DNA from: Clostridia bacterium
GTDB lineage: Bacteria > Bacillota > TC1 > UBA5767
Assembly (NCBI GenBank): GCA_030625965.1
Contig: DAOUPV010000018.1
Span: 1-34,225 of the forward strand
Length of the DNA stretch: 34,225 bases
Reading direction: 5' to 3'
Under the pieces are notes generated by a model. The model was not told the DNA's origin. It saw nothing but the letters and a program-made list of their open reading frames with translations, and searched no databases. The first letter of the stretch is position 1; every line of letters begins with the position of its first letter. Position numbers and translations under genes: made by a program. Shown in pieces: positions 1-8,155 of the stretch.

Positions 1-1
1 T

Positions 2-1741
2 AAGGCAATAAAGTATAATGCAGTATCCATAGGAATAGCATGTGTATTATTTCTGGTTTATATCAGACATATTGGAGATTACGGATTGTTTACAATATTA
101 GATGATGAGTTCGGATACTGGGGGAATGCTGCATATTTTGCAGGTATGGATTGGTCGGATGTGATATCAATAATTCCGTATTACTCATACGGTTATTCAC
201 TGATTCTGGTACCGTTATATTGGTTATTTGATAATCCATTAATCATATATAAAGCCGCAATAGTTATCAATGGATTTTTGCTGATTGCGAGCTATTATTT
301 ATGTCTTAATATTTCAAAAAGATTAGCAGGTGGCATAGATGAACGAGCTTTGCCAGTTATTTCTATGTTGGTATTTTTATACCCCGCATATTTGGTCTAT
401 TCAAATATTGCTTGGAGTGAGTGTTTGTTGATTTTAATTTTTTGGTTGCTGACATGGTGCTTTGTTCGTATGAATACCGAAACAAAGCAGATAGTTTTCA
501 TCCTGACCGGCATCCTAAGTGTTTATATTTATATGATCCACCAACGGACGGTAGGTGTATTAGTTGCTAGTGTACTAACTCTGTTGATTATGAGTATTTC
601 GAAGAGAATCACTGTCAAGCAATTGATAAGTTCGCTTATCCCAGTGATAATATTGATGATAGTCCATAGATTCATAAAGGAGGATATTCAAGCCTCTCTT
701 TGGTTGAATAATGTGGGGAATTTGATTAACGATTACACTAGACAACTCAGCAAAGCGAAAACTTTACTTACCTCGGATGGCGTGATAAGAGCAGTCAAGA
801 CATTTTTCGGGCATCTATATGCTTTAGGAGCAGCAAGTTATTTGATTTTTTATTTTGGATCCTTTGCTATCTTGGCAGAATCCGGGAAACTGGTTGTTAG
901 TATAATCAAAAATAGAGGCTTTGAAAGGATAGAGAGTGGTGATAAATGTTATTTAAGTGTATTCCTAGTTTTATCAATGGTCCTCTCATTAGCTGTTAGT
1001 ATAATTTTTACTATAAATCCTTCTAGAATAGATCACGTGGTTTACAGCAGGTACGTCGACATTCTTGTAGGACCGATATTATTACTCGGTTTAATTAAAT
1101 TACTCAGACTAAAAGAATTTAAAACAAGATGGCGCATCATTACAATCCTAATGTTTGGTTTGTATTCTTATGCAACATATTTAATAGTCGGTTCATACGA
1201 ATTAGTAGCTTTTTATCCACAGAATAGTGTCGGGCTGGTTTTCATGAACACGTATTATGGGACATTAGTACCTGCAGTATTATGTACTCTAGTATTCTCA
1301 TTGATAACAATCTCTTTGAATAATCGTAAGCTTCTTGGAATCAGTTTAATGGTTGCTGGACTTCTATTCTTCTTTACTGCTGAAACAGTGACAAGCTTGA
1401 TAAGTTCTAATGGAGATATTGAACGGGATATCGTATCTATAACTGATACTATAAATTCAGCTGACGAAGACATTCCAGTATATTTTCTGTGGGATAAAAT
1501 TGTTACTAGCAAAGATGATGGATGGGTAAAAATTGAGGATGATAGTCGATATTATCCGGAATATTACCAATTCTTATTAAAAGATAGAAAGATTAATTTT
1601 GTAGATAGAACGACCCTGAATTCAATGAGCAATGAGAGATTTGTTATTACTGTTGATACATCTGAACATTTGGGTTTGAAAAATGATTATGTATATTCCA
1701 TGAATGCTATTAATAGTTATTTGTACTATTATGTTCCTTAA
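2..1741 (+). CDS. GT-C-like polytopic membrane protein, probable glycosyltransferase (5' end outside window)
   Basis: The reading frame is open to the left edge, so the true start lies outside the window; an in-frame TTG at 86 is internal and has no ribosome binding site. The visible 579 residues contain about ten hydrophobic segments and a soluble C-terminal tail of roughly 100 residues. An Asp-Asp-Glu triplet follows the first visible membrane segment (visible residues 34-36, before Phe-Gly-Tyr-Trp). This is the position of the acidic catalytic motif in the first outer loop of GT-C (GT39/GT83-like) lipid-sugar-dependent transferases. It leads an AT-rich surface-glycan cluster, so transfer of a sugar at the outer membrane face is likely. 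I do not recognise the exact family and it could also be a polymerase-like protein. The gene has no clear terminator after it. Confidence 0.72.
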   Translation, partial: KAIKYNAVSIGIACVLFLVYIRHIGDYGLFTILDDEFGYWGNAAYFAGMDWSDVISIIPYYSYGYSLILVPLYWLFDNPLIIYKAAIVINGFLLIASYYLCLNISKRLAGGIDERALPVISMLVFLYPAYLVYSNIAWSECLLILIFWLLTWCFVRMNTETKQIVFILTGILSVYIYMIHQRTVGVLVASVLTLLIMSISKRITVKQLISSLIPVIILMIVHRFIKEDIQASLWLNNVGNLINDYTRQLSKAKTLLTSDGVIRAVKTFFGHLYALGAASYLIFYFGSFAILAESGKLVVSIIKNRGFERIESGDKCYLSVFLVLSMVLSLAVSIIFTINPSRIDHVVYSRYVDILVGPILLLGLIKLLRLKEFKTRWRIITILMFGLYSYATYLIVGSYELVAFYPQNSVGLVFMNTYYGTLVPAVLCTLVFSLITISLNNRKLLGISLMVAGLLFFFTAETVTSLISSNGDIERDIVSITDTINSADEDIPVYFLWDKIVTSKDDGWVKIEDDSRYYPEYYQFLLKDRKINFVDRTTLNSMSNERFVITVDTSEHLGLKNDYVYSMNAINSYLYYYVP

Positions 1742-1793
1742 AATGAAGAGATGAGCATGATTAACTCCATATAATGGTGTAAGAACAGAATGA

Positions 1794-2063
1794 GCCAATA
1801 ACTCATTCCTCGATTACAATAAATCTGAAGAGAGCTCGGAACGCAGATTGTTCGTTCAGTATGTTGACCTTATTATCGTATCCTATATCAAACAGAAGAT
1901 GGATGAAGCAGACCACTTCAAGATATATACGGTCCAGGGCATTCTGGATGAGCTGGATTTCATAGAATGTTTCTGATAACCAGGGGTGAAGCGAACATTC
2001 GGAGCGGTTTCCAAGCGACAACAAAAGCTATATCGTCAGCTTGGTGTCGATGCCATTTCCTAG
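1794..2063 (+). pseudogene. C-terminal remnant of an IS1634-type (IS4 superfamily) transposase
   Basis: One frame encodes about 55 residues ending in a Thr-Val-Gln-Gly-Ile-Leu-Asp-Glu-Leu-Asp stretch followed by Ile-Glu-Cys-Phe. Two consecutive stop codons (1976-1981) come next, and then the same frame continues with Pro-Gly-Val-Lys, a Lys-Arg-Gln-Gln-Lys-Leu-Tyr stretch and Leu-Gly-Val. From memory of the family, this is the extreme C-terminus of IS1634-type transposases, where the stops replace the Glu-Gln of a Phe-Glu-Gln-Pro-Gly motif. The remainder of the element and its terminal repeats are not visible, so it is a dead fragment. It fills most of the 412-base gap between the membrane protein and the thioredoxin-like gene. 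Confidence 0.6.
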
Positions 2064-2153
2064 GTATAATTACCCGGGAATCTAGTTTTGAAGAGAAAAC
2101 TCAATATGTATTTATAAAACCTGAAGTTAATAGTGTTAGAAAGGAAAAATTCG

Positions 2154-2615
2154 ATGAAAGATATTTTAGTTATTGGTACGGAGCCTCAGTGTCCAAGATG
2201 TAAGTTGCTATCAAATATTATTAGAGATATGAATAACAAGTATGGTTGGGGTGCTAGTATAAGACATTGTGCATTTGATACTGATGAAGCTCAGATTATT
2301 GCTAAAAATTTAGACCTTAGAGCTAATACTGCTAAGGAAGTAGCGATTTTATTGGATAAACCTATGGATAAAGAGAAGATTAACAAGCTTTGCACTGAGG
2401 TTACAACTGAAGCTAATTCTGTGTGGGCAGAGCTAAACGATTGCAATTGGAGTCAGGAACTAGATGATGAAATCCGGCCATACCAGGAAAAGGCAAGAGA
2501 GGTTGGGATACTGATGACCCCAATTTTAGTAGTGGATGGTGAAGTGCTGTGGGAAGGTAGTGTGCCAAACAAGGAAACACTATATAAGCTGTTTGATATT
2601 AATCAAAATAAATAA
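2154..2615 (+). CDS. Thioredoxin-fold protein with CPRC motif
   Basis: A 153-residue soluble protein. Residues 4-8 form a beta strand leading into Cys13-Pro-Arg-Cys16, a thioredoxin-type redox pair. Residues 119-129 carry Ile-Leu-Met-Thr-Pro-Ile-Leu-Val-Val-Asp-Gly, the cis-proline strand typical of the fold. About 100 residues, largely helical in appearance, separate the two, more than in minimal thioredoxins. I start it at ATG 2154 because AAGGA at 2141-2145 is well spaced; an in-frame GTG at 2133 has no such site. It probably acts as a small thiol-disulfide oxidoreductase in the cytoplasm. Its place between a transposase relic and sugar genes gives no clear role and it may have arrived with the cluster. 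The specific family is not recognised. Confidence 0.7.
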   Translation: MKDILVIGTEPQCPRCKLLSNIIRDMNNKYGWGASIRHCAFDTDEAQIIAKNLDLRANTAKEVAILLDKPMDKEKINKLCTEVTTEANSVWAELNDCNWSQELDDEIRPYQEKAREVGILMTPILVVDGEVLWEGSVPNKETLYKLFDINQNK

Positions 2616-2726
2616 TGATAGTATTACATGTATCCAAAGGAATAACTGATGGAGTTTCTGACTCATTTGGTCAGATTGTATTATTAGAGATGCAGCATTT
2701 GCATATCATCAACTGGGGGTATAAGG

Positions 2727-3305
2727 ATGGCTTATTATAGTGCGGTAGAATTAGAAGGGATTGGATTCAAGTATATTGGCAAAAATGTAAAAATAAGTAC
2801 TAAAGCAAGTATATATGATCCTGAAAGAATAAGTATTGATGATAATTCGAGAATAGATGATTTCTGTGTGTTATCTGGCAGAATTTCTATAGGGAAAAAT
2901 GTTCATATTACTGTATTCTGCAATCTGGCGGGTGGAGAAAAAGGAATAGAGATGGAGGATTTTTCTACCTTGTCGTACGGAGTTAACGTGTTTACGCAGT
3001 CAGATGATTATACTGGAAAAACATTAACGAATTCAACTATACCAAAAAAATATAAGGAAGAAATAAAGAAAGCAATAACAATAAAGAAGCACGTTATAGT
3101 CGGTGCTGGGAGTATGATATTTCCAGGTGTAACTTTATCTGAAGGATGTTCAGTAGGTTCTATGTCACTGGTCAATAAAGATACTGAATCGTGGAAGGTG
3201 TATTTTGGCATACCTGCAAAACCGATTAGAGATAGAAGAAAAGATATGTTGGAGCATGAAAAAGCATACATTCAAGATATGAGAAATCTAGAGGAATCTG
3301 AGTAA
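2727..3305 (+). CDS. Left-handed beta-helix (hexapeptide repeat) acyltransferase, sugar O/N-acetyltransferase type
   Basis: A 192-residue protein with imperfect hexapeptide repeats from about residue 18 to 155 (isoleucine/valine every sixth residue), as in LbetaH acetyltransferases such as the WbbJ/FdtC/VioB group. The start has GGGGG at 2713-2717. Acetyl-CoA would be the donor. It sits two genes before a WecE-type aminotransferase that makes TDP-4-amino-4,6-dideoxygalactose and before a WecF-like TDP-Fuc4NAc transferase. A simple reading is that it N-acetylates TDP-Fuc4N, the step done by the unrelated GNAT enzyme WecD in enterobacteria. The sequence does not prove N- versus O-acetylation. 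The 111 bases upstream hold only an open frame of 41 codons without a ribosome binding site. Confidence 0.82.
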   Translation: MAYYSAVELEGIGFKYIGKNVKISTKASIYDPERISIDDNSRIDDFCVLSGRISIGKNVHITVFCNLAGGEKGIEMEDFSTLSYGVNVFTQSDDYTGKTLTNSTIPKKYKEEIKKAITIKKHVIVGAGSMIFPGVTLSEGCSVGSMSLVNKDTESWKVYFGIPAKPIRDRRKDMLEHEKAYIQDMRNLEESE

Positions 3306-3511
3306 GAGAGTATATATCAATTTTCATAGGATAATTGTTTGTGAGCATAAGAACTTACTGAGAATTTACCAAAACCAACTATAGTTAAGAATTCTGAATA
3401 TATTGAATGTATCTTTATTAGTCAGATGAGAAAATTGTTGTTGAATATGAAGCAATATTTCGCATGTGAAATAATAATGCCGGTTTTTTAGAACAATTAG
3501 GAAGTGATTAC
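3306..3511. other. AT-rich non-coding gap upstream of wecE
   Basis: No coding frame of useful length, hairpin with T-run, or repeat is visible here on either strand. The last bases carry the ribosome binding site (AGGAAG at 3499-3504) for the aminotransferase. The unusual length compared with the tight spacing further downstream suggests that the acyltransferase and aminotransferase genes may be transcribed separately or were joined by insertion. Confidence 0.4.
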
Positions 3512-4657
3512 ATGATAAACTTCAACAAGCCGCCCTATATTGGAAAAGAATTAGACTACATAAAACAGGTAGTGGAAAACAATCAGCAACTTTGTGGAGA
3601 TGGCCCATTTTCAATTAAATGTAATATGTGGTTTGAAAAAAGATTCAATACGCCAAAGTCTTTATTAACAACTTCCTGTACGCATGCTTTAGAAATGGCA
3701 GCAATTCTTGTGGATATAAATCCAGGCGATGAAGTCATTGCACCATCATATACTTTTGTTTCAACTGTGAATTCCTTTGTCATGAGAGGGGCGAAAATCG
3801 TTTTTGTTGACATAAGGCCTGATACAATGAACATTGATGAAAACCTTATTGAGGCAGCAATTACAAAAAAAACTAAAGCAATAATTCCTGTGCATTATGC
3901 AGGTGTATCTTGTGATATGGATAGGATCAAGGAGATAGCAAAGAAGTATAGCCTTTATGTGATCGAAGATGCAGCACATGGGGTTATGTCAACATATAAA
4001 GGTAAACCACTAGGAACTATAGGTGATTTAGGTTGCTATAGCTTTCATGAGACTAAGAACTATTCAATGGGTGAAGGTGGGGCAATATTAATCCAAAATA
4101 TAAAGTTTTTGGAACGTGCTGAAATAATAAGGGAAAAAGGGACAAATAGATCTCAATTTTTTAGAGGTTATGTTGATAAATACACGTGGGTAGATATTGG
4201 GAGTTCCTACATACCAAGTGAAATAAACGCTGCATATCTGTATGCTCAGCTAGAGGAAGCTAGCAAAATAAACAATGATCGCCTTAATATATGGAATACT
4301 TACTATAAGAGATTAAGAGATTTAGCACTAGAGGGATTCATAGAATTGCCTTATATACCTGAAGAGTGTAAACATAATGCCCATATGTTCTATATAAAAT
4401 GTAAAAATATTGAAGAACGTTCAAAGCTTATTAAGTACCTTAGTTATCATGGTATTATGGCGGTATTTCACTATGTCCCATTACATAGTTCCAGGGCCGG
4501 ACTTAAATATGGTAGATTCCATGGTGATGATACCTATACTACGGAGGAGAGCGAAAAGCTCTTAAGATTACCAATGTATTTTGGTTTGGAAGAGAAAAAG
4601 GTGAATCAGATAATAAAAAATGTAATTGAATTCTATCGAGGGGGAGAAAATTATTGA
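3512..4657 (+). CDS. wecE: dTDP-4-amino-4,6-dideoxygalactose transaminase (WecE/RffA type)
   Basis: A 381-residue PLP enzyme of the DegT/DnrJ/EryC1 sugar aminotransferase family. It would convert dTDP-4-keto-6-deoxyglucose to dTDP-4-amino-4,6-dideoxygalactose (TDP-Fuc4N) with glutamate. Resemblance to E. coli WecE is extensive: the N-terminus around Asn-Lys-Pro-Pro, the Ser-Cys-Thr near residue 55, Pro-Ser-Tyr-Thr-Phe-Val-Ser near residues 83-89, the Ile-Arg-Glu-Lys-Gly-Thr-Asn-Arg-Ser block, and Ser-Phe-His-Glu-Thr-Lys-Asn-Tyr near residue 180, whose lysine forms the PLP aldimine. Length also matches. The stop overlaps the TTG start of the next gene by four bases (TTGA), pointing to translational coupling with the transferase that would use the acetylated product. 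Confidence 0.92.
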   Translation: MINFNKPPYIGKELDYIKQVVENNQQLCGDGPFSIKCNMWFEKRFNTPKSLLTTSCTHALEMAAILVDINPGDEVIAPSYTFVSTVNSFVMRGAKIVFVDIRPDTMNIDENLIEAAITKKTKAIIPVHYAGVSCDMDRIKEIAKKYSLYVIEDAAHGVMSTYKGKPLGTIGDLGCYSFHETKNYSMGEGGAILIQNIKFLERAEIIREKGTNRSQFFRGYVDKYTWVDIGSSYIPSEINAAYLYAQLEEASKINNDRLNIWNTYYKRLRDLALEGFIELPYIPEECKHNAHMFYIKCKNIEERSKLIKYLSYHGIMAVFHYVPLHSSRAGLKYGRFHGDDTYTTEESEKLLRLPMYFGLEEKKVNQIIKNVIEFYRGGENY

Positions 4658-5718
4658 TATTGCATGTATTTAATAATCAAGAAAAGTTTTCAAAAGGTTA
4701 TTTTAAAATGCTGCATGATCATGGCTTTGATTTGAGTAAACATCGTTTATTTCATTATGGCGCCGAGAATGATTATTTTTCGTTATTGGGAATAGAGGCA
4801 ATATTCTCAAATTCATGGATTACCATATTGCCACACATAAAACTATTACAGTGGTTATATAGAGCTGATAAGATAATAGTCCATTCTTTAGCATCTCCAA
4901 TGGTATTACTATATTTATTAATTTTTCCGAAATTTCGCGACAAGGTAAATTGGGTAGTGTGGGGAAAGGATTTGTATTATTACAAATTACTAGTAAGACC
5001 GAACATTGCTCATCATATTTATGAGTTCATGAGGAAAAGAGTTTTTCCACGAATTCCTTTAATAATTACTGCTTTCAGGGAAGAGTACGATCTTGGTCGA
5101 CAGTGGTACAATTTTACAGGTGAAAATATTGAGTGTGCTTTATTGTATCCATATTCAGTTCGTCTAGATACTGATGATAGGGATGTATTAGAAAAGAAGA
5201 ATGGTAAACTTATATTATTGGTGGGGAACTCGTCAAGTTTGACAAATAATCATATAGATGCACTTCAGAAACTGAAAGTATTTGAGAATGATATAGAAAG
5301 GATTATTTGCCCATTATCATATGGAGGACAAAAGTCATATGTGAAGAAGGTATGTAAAACTGGTGAGAGATTATTCGGAGAAAAATTTATTGCGATGAAA
5401 GATTTCATGAGTGTGGAAGACTATTTTGGAATTATTGGGAATGTAGATATCGCAATATTTAATCACAATAGACAGGAAGGATTAAATAATATTTATTCTT
5501 TATTGAATCAAAAAAAGACAATTTATATGAATAGTACCATTTCTTCTTGGTCTTTCTTTATGCGGAACAATATACAAGTGAAGAATTTCTTAGATATTGA
5601 AAATGAATCTTTATGTAAATACGATGATAGGACCTTAGAGAATAATAGAATCGTATTGTGTGATTTAATTAATATTGGTGAAACATTGAAGATTTGGAAG
5701 AAAGTGTTAGAAGAATGA
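4654..5718 (+). CDS. WecF-like TDP-N-acetylfucosamine (Fuc4NAc) transferase, GT56 family
   Basis: A 354-residue protein that resembles enterobacterial WecF, which adds Fuc4NAc from TDP-Fuc4NAc to an undecaprenyl-linked sugar at the inner membrane face. Supporting blocks are Trp-Gly-Lys-Asp-Leu-Tyr at residues 103-108 (His-Ile-Trp-Gly-Ala-Asp-Leu-Tyr in WecF), Leu-Leu-Tyr-Pro at about 163-166, and Val-Gly-Asn-Ser at 190-193 with Asn-Asn-His at 198-200 (Ile-Leu-Val-Gly-Asn-Ser then Asn-Glu-His in WecF). The TTG at 4654 is chosen because it lies in the last codons of wecE behind a GGGGGAG ribosome binding site. Identity is by motif memory, but adjacency to WecE makes the assignment strong. Acceptor and final polymer are unknown. 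Confidence 0.82.
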   Translation: MILHVFNNQEKFSKGYFKMLHDHGFDLSKHRLFHYGAENDYFSLLGIEAIFSNSWITILPHIKLLQWLYRADKIIVHSLASPMVLLYLLIFPKFRDKVNWVVWGKDLYYYKLLVRPNIAHHIYEFMRKRVFPRIPLIITAFREEYDLGRQWYNFTGENIECALLYPYSVRLDTDDRDVLEKKNGKLILLVGNSSSLTNNHIDALQKLKVFENDIERIICPLSYGGQKSYVKKVCKTGERLFGEKFIAMKDFMSVEDYFGIIGNVDIAIFNHNRQEGLNNIYSLLNQKKTIYMNSTISSWSFFMRNNIQVKNFLDIENESLCKYDDRTLENNRIVLCDLINIGETLKIWKKVLEE

Positions 5719-5725
5719 GGCGATG

Positions 5726-6628
5726 ATGTTTAGTGATTTTAAAGTCCTGAGAATTAAGAGAGTAATACTAAAATATGAGGGCATTCTAAAAAAGATTGGT
5801 AGGTTATTCAGCATAAGTGCCATAATCTATGTTATATATTATATTTCAAGATTAGTGAATTCGATAGAAATTAGTATATTCCATGAAAATTTGATTTTAG
5901 CGATGGCACTATTTGTGATGGTGAGTACTTCTTTTGTATACATCAATGCATATGTATATAAGTCTATTGTTAGCAATGTTTGTGAATCAGAGATTAGATA
6001 CCGAGATATTGCTGACTTATATGTTACATCAAATATTTACAAATATTTACCCGGCAATGTGGTACATTTTATTGGTAGAAACGTTATTGCAAAGAAATAT
6101 GATATTGATCAAAAAAAAATTGTACTATCTACCATGATAGAAATATTAGTCATTATAACAACGACAATTTCGTTTCTCATTACAATATACATGGTGTATC
6201 TGGACTATTGGATTTGGGCACTTCTTTTACTGCTTCTATCAATGTTCATATTCTTTAAAAAAAGACTACTAACCCCTTTTTGTTTGATATTGTTTTCGAT
6301 ATTCCTAAATAATTGTATGGTAGTAATTCTATACAATATGTATGAGGGATCACAGTTACTATCAAGCTTTTCAGAAATATCAATGATTCAATCTGCATCA
6401 TGGTTGATTGGATTCTTAACACCTGGTGTGCCAGGGGGGATTGGTGTAAAGGAATTTTTTTTAATACAAATGAGTCCCCAAAAATTCATTACAATAATGG
6501 CTATAGTTGCAGTGGTTCACCGAATAATCTTAGTGTGTGCTGACTGCATGGGATATTTGTTATTACTTCTTTCAAGGCGTATCAAAGCAGATGATGTGAA
6601 TAGTAAGAATAATTTTAATAAGGGATAG
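5726..6628 (+). CDS. Flippase-like integral membrane protein (LPG synthase TM-region / UPF0104 family)
   Basis: About 300 residues with seven to eight hydrophobic segments. Near residue 235 it has Thr-Pro-Gly-Val-Pro-Gly-Gly-Ile-Gly-Val-Lys-Glu, the hallmark PGG-G-x-(K/R)E loop of the lysylphosphatidylglycerol synthase transmembrane-region family (PF03706). There is no catalytic aminoacyl-transfer domain, so this is the stand-alone form often found in surface-glycan clusters and thought to help move lipid-linked products. GAGG at 5717-5720 overlaps the previous stop; ATG 5726 is better spaced than the adjacent ATG 5723. It is the last gene of the cluster and is followed by a hairpin with a short T-run. 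Confidence 0.82.
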   Translation: MFSDFKVLRIKRVILKYEGILKKIGRLFSISAIIYVIYYISRLVNSIEISIFHENLILAMALFVMVSTSFVYINAYVYKSIVSNVCESEIRYRDIADLYVTSNIYKYLPGNVVHFIGRNVIAKKYDIDQKKIVLSTMIEILVIITTTISFLITIYMVYLDYWIWALLLLLLSMFIFFKKRLLTPFCLILFSIFLNNCMVVILYNMYEGSQLLSSFSEISMIQSASWLIGFLTPGVPGGIGVKEFFLIQMSPQKFITIMAIVAVVHRIILVCADCMGYLLLLLSRRIKADDVNSKNNFNKG

Positions 6629-6695
6629 TTATTATTCATGACGAACACTATTAATGCTTGAATTATCTATTGTAATCAATCACAGATAATAGAAA

Positions 6696-6730
6696 GGCGA
6701 AGCGAGTTATTCATCGCTCCGCCAGTTTTT
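6696..6730 (+). terminator. Probable intrinsic terminator of the glycan cluster
   Basis: Nine-base arms (6696-6704 and 6715-6723) pair with one A-C mismatch around a ten-base loop and are followed by AGTTTTT. It lies between two convergent genes, after the flippase-like gene and before the end of rubrerythrin, so it may serve both directions; the T-run is better for the plus strand. Confidence 0.65.
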
Positions 6731-6768
6731 GTATTTGTGATAATGGATACTGAAGCAACTACTCAATC

Positions 6769-7308
6769 CTAATAATCTTCTGAAAGCAGCGCGTAGTGTG
6801 CCTGAGGATGGTCGCAAACTGGGCATACATCGGGTGCTTTAGTACCGTAGTGCACGTTGCCGCAGTTCTGACAAATCCACTTGCAATCCATCTCACGCTC
6901 GAATACTCGTTTTTTCTGGATGTTCGCCAGAAGAGCCAAGTAACGCTCTTCGTGGTGTTTCTCGATTTCAGCGACACCCTCAAAGAGGTCGGCGATATCA
7001 TTGAAACCTTCTTTTCTGGCGGTCTCTGCGAATCCTTTGTACATATCGGTCCACTCGTAGTTTTCACCGGCGGCTGCGTCCATTAGGTTGTCAGTGGTGG
7101 TGCCCACACCATGAACCAGCTTGAACCAGATCTTGGCATGCTCTTTTTCATTGAATGCAGTCTCTTCGAAGAAATTTTGGATTTGCACAAAACCATCTTT
7201 CTTGGCCTGGCTGGCATAGAAGGTGTATTTGTTTCTGGCCTGTGACTCACCAGCAAACGCTGTCCACAAGTTCTCTTCCGTTTTAGTACCTAGTAATTTT
7301 TCATCCAT
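6769..7308 (-). CDS. Rubrerythrin
   Basis: A 179-residue rubrerythrin, which reduces hydrogen peroxide in the cytoplasm of anaerobes. The N-terminal ferritin-like four-helix domain has the diiron ligands: Glu21 in Ala-Gly-Glu-Ser-Gln-Ala-Arg-Asn, Glu54 and His57 in Glu-Lys-Glu-His, and a second Glu-x-x-His near residue 115. The C-terminal rubredoxin-like domain has Cys-x-x-Cys pairs around Asn-Cys-Gly-Asn-Val-His-Tyr-Gly and [10 protein letters not shown]. Length is typical. A GGGGG ribosome binding site precedes ATG 7308. It follows a rubredoxin/flavin reductase gene by 15 bases, which is a plausible electron donor for it. Confidence 0.96.
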   Translation of the reverse strand: MDEKLLGTKTEENLWTAFAGESQARNKYTFYASQAKKDGFVQIQNFFEETAFNEKEHAKIWFKLVHGVGTTTDNLMDAAAGENYEWTDMYKGFAETARKEGFNDIADLFEGVAEIEKHHEERYLALLANIQKKRVFEREMDCKWICQNCGNVHYGTKAPDVCPVCDHPQAHYALLSEDY

Positions 7309-7323
7309 GATTTGTTCCCCCTT

Positions 7324-7920
7324 TTATTTATTCTTCCTATAATACGCGTAGGTCATGGCTTCAGCATCTTTGCTGCCGTCTCCATCTAGTACATCTGCCA
7401 CGAATATTGTGTGTGTACCGATATTTACAGTCTTATCCGGGATGATCCGGCATTCCAACCAACCGGCTGCATCCTTGAGATAGGGTACCTGGTTGTCAGT
7501 GAGTTCATAGTTCATGTTCTTGAACTTATCGAATTCACGGCCAGAGCGGAATCCGAAACGACGTACCAGTTTCATGTTATCCGTGCCCAGTACATTCAGG
7601 GTAAAGTAACCGCAATCGTCGATACATTCTTTGGTCAGGTTCTCCTGGTGGACCGATATTGCGATGGTAGTCGGATTGGTAGTTACCTGGAAAGCTGCAT
7701 TGGCTACTTGGCCATTCATTTTATCTTCTTTTCTGGAACAGATGACATATAGTCCATAACTCATCATGCGGGTGGCTGTTTTCATATTGCTGCCAGGGTT
7801 ATGTTCTTTGGGTATTTCTTCCACAAAATGCTCTGGTCCCACGTTGCAAACAGGGCATTTCTCAGGAGGCGTATCTCCTTCGAAAACATGGTTGCAGACA
7901 TCACAACGCCATAATTTCAT
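7324..7920 (-). CDS. N-terminal rubredoxin domain fused to FMN-binding flavin reductase domain
   Basis: A 198-residue protein. Residues 1-33 form a rubredoxin-like iron site (Cys6, Cys9, Cys22, Cys25). From about residue 45 the rest is a flavin reductase-like FMN-binding domain (Met-Ser-Tyr-Gly-Leu-Tyr-Val, the Asn-Gly-Gln-Val-Ala-Asn-Ala block and Phe-Thr-Leu-Asn-Val-Leu). This is the reverse order of Moorella high-molecular-weight rubredoxin (Hrb), in which the flavin domain comes first. The likely role is NAD(P)H- or ferredoxin-linked electron transfer to the rubrerythrin encoded just downstream in the same operon. I choose ATG 7920 because AGAGGTG at 7926-7932 is properly spaced; ATG 7923 and 7938 are also in frame. 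Confidence 0.88.
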   Translation of the reverse strand: MKLWRCDVCNHVFEGDTPPEKCPVCNVGPEHFVEEIPKEHNPGSNMKTATRMMSYGLYVICSRKEDKMNGQVANAAFQVTTNPTTIAISVHQENLTKECIDDCGYFTLNVLGTDNMKLVRRFGFRSGREFDKFKNMNYELTDNQVPYLKDAAGWLECRIIPDKTVNIGTHTIFVADVLDGDGSKDAEAMTYAYYRKNK

Positions 7921-7952
7921 CATTGCACCTCTTTTCAAAGTAGTATCGATTC

Positions 7953-7958
7953 AGTATA
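7953..7958 (-). promoter_or_regulatory. Possible -10 element of the rubrerythrin operon
   Basis: TATACT on the minus strand lies about 30 bases ahead of the flavin reductase start. No good -35 hexamer stands 17 bases upstream, so regulated or alternative recognition is possible. Confidence 0.3.
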
Positions 7959-8062
7959 TCATAGATGGCCTATGAATTCCTCCTTCCGAACGGCTAGGGT
8001 GGGCTCATTTCATGTAAATTTTTGCACAATACATTCCGGATACGTATTTTTAGGGACTAGTA

Positions 8063-8071
8063 TGTTATAAT
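8063..8071 (+). promoter_or_regulatory. Extended -10 promoter for the zinc-ribbon/DAHP synthase operon
   Basis: A perfect extended -10 (TG-T-TATAAT) lies 85 bases upstream of the zinc-ribbon gene start. No convincing -35 element is present, which fits extended -10 promoters. The transcribed leader would be about 75-80 bases, with no riboswitch or T-box signature that I can recognise. Confidence 0.55.
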
Positions 8072-8155
8072 CTTTTAAAGACGAATACCATGCATTGTAG
8101 AGATGAGTGACCGGCTTTCTGGCTGGTCGGAGTTGAGAGAACAGAAGGTGATCTG

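Noticed and set aside
1803-2203. Frames on both strands between 1803 and 2203 longer than 70 codons
   Set aside because: They cross or oppose the transposase relic and lack ribosome binding sites; the relic frame with its internal stops explains the sequence better.
2615-2740. Open frame of 41 codons overlapping the thioredoxin-like stop codon
   Set aside because: It has no ribosome binding site, overlaps the next gene start, and gives no recognisable protein, so it is probably chance or a decayed fragment.
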